This document shows positions 57,701 to 64,000 of a stretch of DNA of 64,000 bases, piece by piece. The translations under genes and the position numbers were made by a program. The notes beneath the pieces were generated by a model that did not search any database, was not told where the DNA came from, and saw only the letters and a list, made by a program, of their open reading frames with translations. Positions within the stretch are counted from its first letter, which is position 1, and each line of letters opens with the position of its first letter. The DNA comes from Rhabditophanes sp. KR3021 (taxonomy: Eukaryota; Nematoda; Chromadorea; Rhabditida; Alloionematidae), in NCBI GenBank assembly GCA_963281155.1, contig CAUJLY010000003.1, positions 5,084,001 to 5,148,000 of the forward strand, given 5' to 3'.

Positions 57701-60700
57701 TCAAGACTGGGAGGATCTCCATTCGGACCTGCAGGAACAGGAAAAACAGAATCTGTTAAAGCTCTTGGACATACTCTTGGCAGATTCGTACTTGTCTTCA
57801 ATTGCGACGAGACTTTCGACTTCCAAGCAATTGGTAGAATCTTAGTTGGTCTTTGCCAGGTCGGAGCGTGGGGTTGTTTCGATGAATTCAACAGACTCGA
57901 AGAAAGGATGCTCTCCGCCGTTTCTCAGCAGATCCAAACTATTCAAGAAACAGTCAAAATGGGTGGCGATGCTAAGGTCGACCTCGTGGGGAAGACTCTG
58001 TCCGTTTCTCAAAACATGGCTATCTTTATCACAATGAATCCAGGCTACTCTGGCAGATCCAATCTTCCTGACAACTTGAAACAATTGTTCAGATCCCTCG
58101 CCATGACTCAACCCGACAGAAACTTAATTGCCGAAGTCATGTTGTTTTCACAAGGTTTTAGAACTGCTGAGACGCTGGCTAAGAAGATTGTGCCACTATT
58201 TATATTGTGTAAAGAACAATTGTCTAACCAATGCCACTACGATTTCGGGCTACGTGCACTGAAGTATGTGTTGGTATCTGCAGGGAACTTGAAAAGAGAT
58301 GAAATCCTGAGACTTAAAGAAGAAGCATCTGCTAAGGGTGAAGAATTGAAAGAGGCTGATCTTGCTAATAAAAAGGCAGAACAACAGATACTTATTCAAT
58401 CTGTGTGTGAGACTCTTGTCCCTAAATTGGTATCCGAAGATATCACTCTACTTTCTTCTTTGTTGCAAGATGTTTTCCCTGACGTTCAATACATTCCTAA
58501 ACTATTGAATACCCTGAGAACGGAGATTTGCAATGTTTGTGACCAGCAAAATCTCGTCTATTCTACTAACTCTGGAGAAAGAGGAGCTCTTTGGTTGGAC
58601 AAAGTGCTTCAATTGTACCAAATCACGAACCTCAATCATGGTTTGATGTTAGTTGGAGCTTCTGGTTCCGGAAAGACCACTGCCTGGAAGGTTCTCCTAC
58701 GTGCTTTGGAAAGAATGGAAAAGGTGGAAGGGGTGTCTCACGTAATTGACGCTAAAGCCATGTCCAAGGATGACCTTTTCGGAGTAATGGATCCAAACAC
58801 TAGAGAATGGTCGGATGGTCTATTTACTCACATAATCAGAAAAATCATTGATAATGTTAGAGGCGAAAATTCCAAAAGACAATGGATTATCTTTGATGGT
58901 GATGTAGATCCTGAATGGGTAGAAAACCTTAACTCCGTACTTGATGACAACAAGTTGCTGACATTGCCTAATGGAGAGCGTTTGTCTATTCCTTCGAATG
59001 TCAGAATTATCTTTGAAGTTTCTGATCTTAAGTACGCTACATTGGCTACTGTTTCCCGTTGTGGTATGATTTGGTTCCCAGAAGAGGTTATCAATGAAGA
59101 GATGTTGTATGACTCTTACTTAAATAAGCTAAAGACTCAAAGACTTGACACTGAAACAGTTGGATTCCAAAGCGATACCCATGAGTTCTTGTCTTTCTCA
59201 ACAGCTCAAAACACACCTATTACCGAAAATGTTTCCATGGAAGCTTCAATGCACTCCGCTTCGATGATGGCATCTACTTTTGGCTCTCTGCCTTCCTCCA
59301 ACAATCCAAGACACGACACCTTGACGACAAGAGTCTTCGAAATTCAAAAAGTATGTGCTGCTGTTCTTTCAAGACACATGTGTGGGGATGGTTTAGTCGC
59401 GCTTGCCCTCAAATTTGCTCTAACTGAAATCGAGCATATTATGGAGGCAACCACTCAAAGACTTGTTTCGGCATTCTTTGCTATGATGAGTCATTCGATC
59501 AAGCAAGTCCTTACTTACGACTCCAACAACACAGATTTCCCTATTTCCCACGAACAAATTGAATCCTTCATTGAGAAAGCCATGATTGTCAACTTAATCT
59601 GGTCAATGTCTGGAGATGGCAAATGGAAATCAAGGTAACCAAGGGTTTAAAAAGGGGAAATATTAATTTTATTCAAAACAACAATCAAATTTAAATGTTT
59701 TAAAAATTGTAACATAATCATTTTTCCGATATCATTATGAGCTTTAAAGAATTCTCCTAGGATGAGATCGGCTACCTCGTCATTCATTTCTCAACATTAA
59801 TACTAGCACTTTTCCCAAATTGCCGACAAATATCCTTATCACCTCTTTTGCGGGCAGTTTAGTTTGCTTCCCGTTTTCCATAATAGATTAAATAAACACC
59901 AATATAAGGCGATGTCGAGCGCTGAAATAAGCAAAATGAATTAGTTAATGTGCACTTGACTCAAATATCGCCTGACATGTAAATAGCCTCTAGCTAATAA
60001 TCAAATTTCAAAGGTACAAAGTATTAGACCGATGTTAATAGAGTGTTTCAAAGATAATTATTAAAAATCTAAAACATGCAATCTTTTACGTTAATATTTT
60101 AATTTAAAAACGAAATTTCAGAAAAGAACTTTCCGACTATGTAAGGAAGACCTCAAATGTGTCTATGCCTCCAAATGAACAACTTCCGATCATTGATTAT
60201 GAAGTTACCGTGACTGGGGAGTGGCTATCATGGACTTCTAAGGTTCCCCAGATTGAAATCGAACCCAATAGAGTTGCCGGTACTGATTTGGTTATTCCCA
60301 CCATGGATACAGTCCGACATGAGTTCTTGCTGAAGACATGGCTATGCGAAAGAAAGCCTCTTGTGCTTTGCGGACCTCCTGGGTCGGGAAAAACTATGAC
60401 TTTGTTAGCTGCGCTTAGATCACAACAAGATATGGATGTAATCAATGTCAACTTCTCATCATCGACCACTCCTGAACTTTTGATGAAGACATTCGATCAC
60501 TACTGTGAATACAAAAGAACGCCCAATGGGGTTGTTTTGGCACCTGTTCAAATATCTCGTTGGTTGGTCATCTTCTGCGACGAAATCAATTTGCCTACTC
60601 CTGATAAATATGGCACCCAAAGAGTTATTTCTTTCTTGAGGCAATTAGTGGAGCAAAATGGTTTTTACAGACACAAGGATCACGCCTGGGTTTCACTCGA

Positions 60701-63700
60701 AAGAATCCAATTTGTTGGCGCTTGCAATCCACCTACTGACCCTGGCAGACATCCTCTCACTCTTAGATTCCTGAGACACGTACCAATCGTCTATGTAGAT
60801 TATCCTGGCCGTCAATCACTCCTCCAAATTTACGGAACTTCCTCTAGAGCTATGCTCAGAATGACAAATCAACTTAGAAGTTCCGCAGATGCTTTGACAA
60901 ATGCTATGGTGGATGTTTATTTGGCCTCGCAGGAAAAGTTCACTCAAGACGATCAACCTCACTACGTTTATTCGCCTCGTGAATTGACTAGATGGGTTAG
61001 AGGTATCAATGAGGCCCTCATTCCCCAAGAAGGGTGCTCAGTTGGAGAGTTGGTCAGGCTTTGGGCTCACGAAGCTTTAAGATTATTCCAAGACAGATTA
61101 GTTCGTGACGATGAAAGAGAATGGACAGACAATTTAATCAATGAAACTGCCGCAAAATACTTCAAGACTTCTTGTTCCCTCGATGATGCCCTTCAGCGTC
61201 CAATGCTTTACTCTAACTGGCTAACTAAGAATTATGCCCCTGTCACGCAACACGAGCTTCAGCAATACGTCCAAGCTAGGTTGAAGACTTTCTACGAAGA
61301 GGAATTAGACGTTAAGTTGGTGCCTTTCGATCAGATGTTGGATCATGTGTTGAGAATAGACAGAATTTACCGTCAACCTCAAGGCCATCTTCTTTTAATT
61401 GGAGTTTCGGGGTCGGGAAAAACAACGCTCTCAAGATTCGTTGCTTGGTTAAATGGACTTTCAATTGTTCAACTCAAAGTACACTCTAAGTATAGCGGGT
61501 CTGACTTTGACGAAGATATCAAGCATGTTTTAAGAAGAGCTGGTTGCAAAAACGAAAAGATTTGCTTTATCATGGATGAGTCTAATATGCTCGATACTGG
61601 ATTCTTGGAAAGACTCAATACTTTATTAGCAAATGGAGAAGTTCCAGGGTTATTCGAGGGAGATGAATACACTACCCTGATGTCTCAAATCAAGGAGGGT
61701 GCTCAACGTACGGGATTGATGTTGGATTCTGGAGATGAATTATACAAATGGTTTACCTCTCAAATCATTAAGAACCTCCACATCGTCTTTACCATGAATC
61801 CTTCCGGAGATGGTCTAAGAGAAAGAGCCTCAACTTCGCCTGCCCTCTTCAACAGATGTGTTCTAAATTGGTATGGAGATTGGTCTAACACAGCCCTTTA
61901 TCAAGTTGGGGCGGATTTGACTAATGTGATGGACATCGATCAGGATGACTTCATTCCGCCAATGACTTTAGAGCCTGTTTGCTCATTGATTCCAGAGAAA
62001 ATTCTTTACAGACACGCTGTGGTTAATTCATTCGTACAATGCCATAATGATGTTGGCAAAATCAATGTATCCGAAGGAAGAAAAGGACACCGCGTTATGG
62101 CCCTAACACCAAGGCATTATCTCGACTTCATTAAACACTTCCAAAACTTGTTCCACGAAAAAAGACGTGACTTGGAGGAAGAAAGAGTCCATTTGAACAT
62201 TGGTTTGAATAAAATCAAGGAGACAGAGGAACAAGTTTCAGAACTCCAAAAGTCACTCACACTCAAAGGAAATGAATTGGAAGAAAAGAAGACTGCTGCT
62301 AATGCTAAGCTGAAGGACATGCTTGCCGACCAACAAAAGGCTGAGCAAGAAAGAACATTATCTAAGAAGTTATCCCAAGAACTGGCTACTTCTCTTGTCG
62401 CAATCGCCTCTAAACGTGAGTTTGTGACTCAAGACTTGGCTAAGGTTGAGCCAGCTGTAAACGACGCTAAGCAAGCGGTTAAAGGAATCAAGAAACAGCA
62501 GTTAGTTGAATTAAGATCTATGGCTTCCCCCAAACATCGTAAAGGTGGCCCTTGAGTCAATTTGCCTCTTGTTAGGAGAGAGTGTCAATTCGGATTGGAA
62601 ATCCATTCGTGGGATCATGATCAAAGATGACTTCATCAACAGAATCTTGACTTTTAACACAGATAATATCTCTGGCCAAATCTTGGAAGCTATGAAAAAA
62701 TTCGCTAGCAACCCTGATTTTGAATATGAAAAGGTTAACAGAGCTTCTGTTGCTTGCGGGCCTATGGTAAAATGGGTTAAGGCGCAACTTCTTTATTCTG
62801 AAATGTTGCAAAAGGTCGGGCCTTTGAGACACGAACTGATTGCATTAGAAAAGGATGCTGAAGCAAAAACAATCAAAGGAGATGAAGTTAAGGTAACCCT
62901 TGAAGCTTTAGACAAGAGGATTGCAGGATACAAGGAAGAATATGCTGCTCTTATTGGACAAGCAGAGACCATTAAAGCCGACCTCGCAACAGTTAAAGAA
63001 AAGGTTCAACGCTCAATTGACCTGCTCTCAAGTTTGAGAAGTGAATCAGACAGATGGTCCGAAGGTTGCCAAGGATTCTCCCATCAGATGGAAACCTTAA
63101 TTGGAGACACTTTGTTGTCTGCTGCTTTCCTGGCCTACTCTGGATATTACGATCAAAAGTTGCGTGATGAACTATTCAACAAGTGGTTCCACAACCTCCA
63201 AGTCAATGGAGTCAAATTCAGAAATGAAATTGCTCGCATCGAGTACTTGTCTAATGTTGACGATAGACTTCAATGGAACAACAATGGACTGCCCAAGGAC
63301 GAACTTTGCACGGAAAATTCGATTATGCTTCATAGATTCAATCGGTTCCCTCTTATCATTGATCCCAGTGGCCAGGCTATGGACTTTATGTTGCGGCAGT
63401 TTGGCCACAAGAATATCATCAAAACAAGTTTCCTGGATGATTCGTTTAAGAAAAATCTTGAGTCTGCTCTTAGATTTGGAAACACTTTGTTGGTACAAGA
63501 TGTTGAATCTTATGATCCTATCCTCAACCCAGTCCTCAACAGAGAAGTCAAAAAGACTGGTGGACGTATCTTGATTACAATTGGCGACCAAGACATCGAC
63601 TTGTCCCCTGCTTTCCAAATATACCTTATCACCAGAGACGCTTCTGTTCAATTCCCTCCTGATGTTTGCTCAAGGGTAACGTTTGTTAACTTTACCATTA

Positions 63701-64000
63701 CAAGGGCTTCTCTCGAAATGCAATGCTTGAACCAAGTTTTGAGATCAGAAAGACCAGACATTGATGAAAAGAGGAATGATTTGTTGAAGTTGCAAGGTGA
63801 ATTTGCGGTCAGATTACGTCAACTTGAAAAAGCCTTGCTATCAGCTTTGAATGAGTCAAAGGGGAAGATTTTGGACGACAACAGTGTTATTGCTACTCTC
63901 GAAAAGTTAAAGAAAGAAGCTCAGGAAGTTGCCAGAAAGTCCGCTGAAACAGATCAAGTTATGGCGGAAGTCGAGTTGGTTTCCCAACAATATGTGCGCC
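51791..64000 (+). CDS. Cytoplasmic dynein 1 heavy chain (3' end beyond window; one frameshift)
   Basis: Exons 51791-52040, 52086-57065, 57294-59634 and 60122-64000+ encode about 3,800 residues so far (full length about 4,600). Dynein is the minus-end microtubule motor. The tail and linker fill exon 2. AAA1 has GPAGTGKTE at about residue 1887 with [18 protein letters not shown]2 has GASGSGKTT at about 2197, AAA3 GPPGSGKTM at about 2607 and AAA4 GVSGSGKTT at about 2951. The stalk coiled coil follows. AAA5 starts at [36 protein letters not shown] and [20 protein letters not shown] mark it as cytoplasmic dynein 1. A run of five C at 62527-62531 shifts the frame to a TGA at 62553. With one C fewer (or two more), the frame continues in [16 protein letters not shown] to the window end. 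Confidence 0.93.
57090..57240 (-). pseudogene. Intronic GIY-YIG element fragment, copy E (dynein intron)
   Basis: Antisense, in the 228-nt intron 57066-57293. It reads [20 protein letters not shown], then CEL. This matches the end of copy C (HMYPET and AVTKLILNDF...REL) both as protein and as DNA: GAGTTCAC, AAAATC and AAAATTAATT blocks align in order near 57146-57190 and 37505-37540. Only the C-terminal end remains. Confidence 0.55.
59700..59945 (-). pseudogene. Intronic GIY-YIG family fragment, copy F (dynein intron)
   Basis: Antisense, in the 487-nt intron 59635-60121. It begins [20 protein letters not shown] (ATG near 59883), comparable to the MMDKKSVKRG start of copy C, and after one frame change continues [19 protein letters not shown], comparable to the VTKLILNDF end of other copies. 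The nuclease core between them is absent, so it may be an internally deleted derivative. Membership rests on the two short ends only. Confidence 0.35.

Overview
The window is nuclear DNA of a small-genome invertebrate animal. It is AT-rich and eukaryotic: GT...AG introns interrupt nearly every gene, there are no operons, and the gene set is animal (dystrobrevin, an SLC26 anion transporter, TMEM98-like, UBASH3-like, a Ly6-type GPI protein, cytoplasmic dynein heavy chain). Many introns are only 37-49 nt, and a few AG acceptors sit about 8-30 nt before a start codon. A nematode or another compact protostome fits, but I cannot fix the phylum.

Layout. 1-4.0 kb: AT-rich, no gene seen. 4.0-13.9 kb: a dense housekeeping block with RPAIN-like (-), PLRG1 (+), a small I-set Ig protein (+), two unrecognised small minus-strand reading frames, an exosome RNase PH-fold subunit (-), an EME1-like protein (+), a decayed SDS22/PPP1R7 (-) and PPAN (+). 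16.8-27 kb: a secreted Ly6-like GPI protein (+), an acyl-CoA synthetase-like protein with eroded motifs (-) and dystrobrevin (+). 28.3-38.7 kb: a divergent pair, a LysM-domain membrane protein (-) and the IDH3 alpha subunit (+). Each is split inside a coding exon by a 3,330-bp Mutator-like (MULE) transposon. The two copies look identical and each is flanked by its own 8-bp target duplication. 38.9-46.3 kb: UBASH3-like histidine phosphatase (-), SLC26 transporter (+), TMEM98-like protein (-). 46.3-51.8 kb: gene-poor. 51.8-64.0 kb: cytoplasmic dynein 1 heavy chain (+), running off the window edge with a one-base frameshift at 62.53 kb.

The least expected signal lies in the introns. Seven introns, in the Ig, dystrobrevin, IDH3A, SLC26 (two) and dynein (two) genes, carry decayed and mutually related coding sequence antisense to the host gene. 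The better copies show the hallmarks of a GIY-YIG nuclease of the COG3680/ANKLE1 type: a VYxxxNP/IYVFID strand, an ILYIGE/IFYVGE strand, an AENIExILI helix and an LTNSDSG turn. This looks like an intron-dwelling family of GIY-YIG elements. Together with the two young MULEs it shows two different kinds of mobile DNA acting on the same genes.

Several genes carry single-base or single-stop lesions at homopolymer runs (TMEM98-like, dynein). These may be residual assembly errors, so disrupted does not necessarily mean dead in this window.
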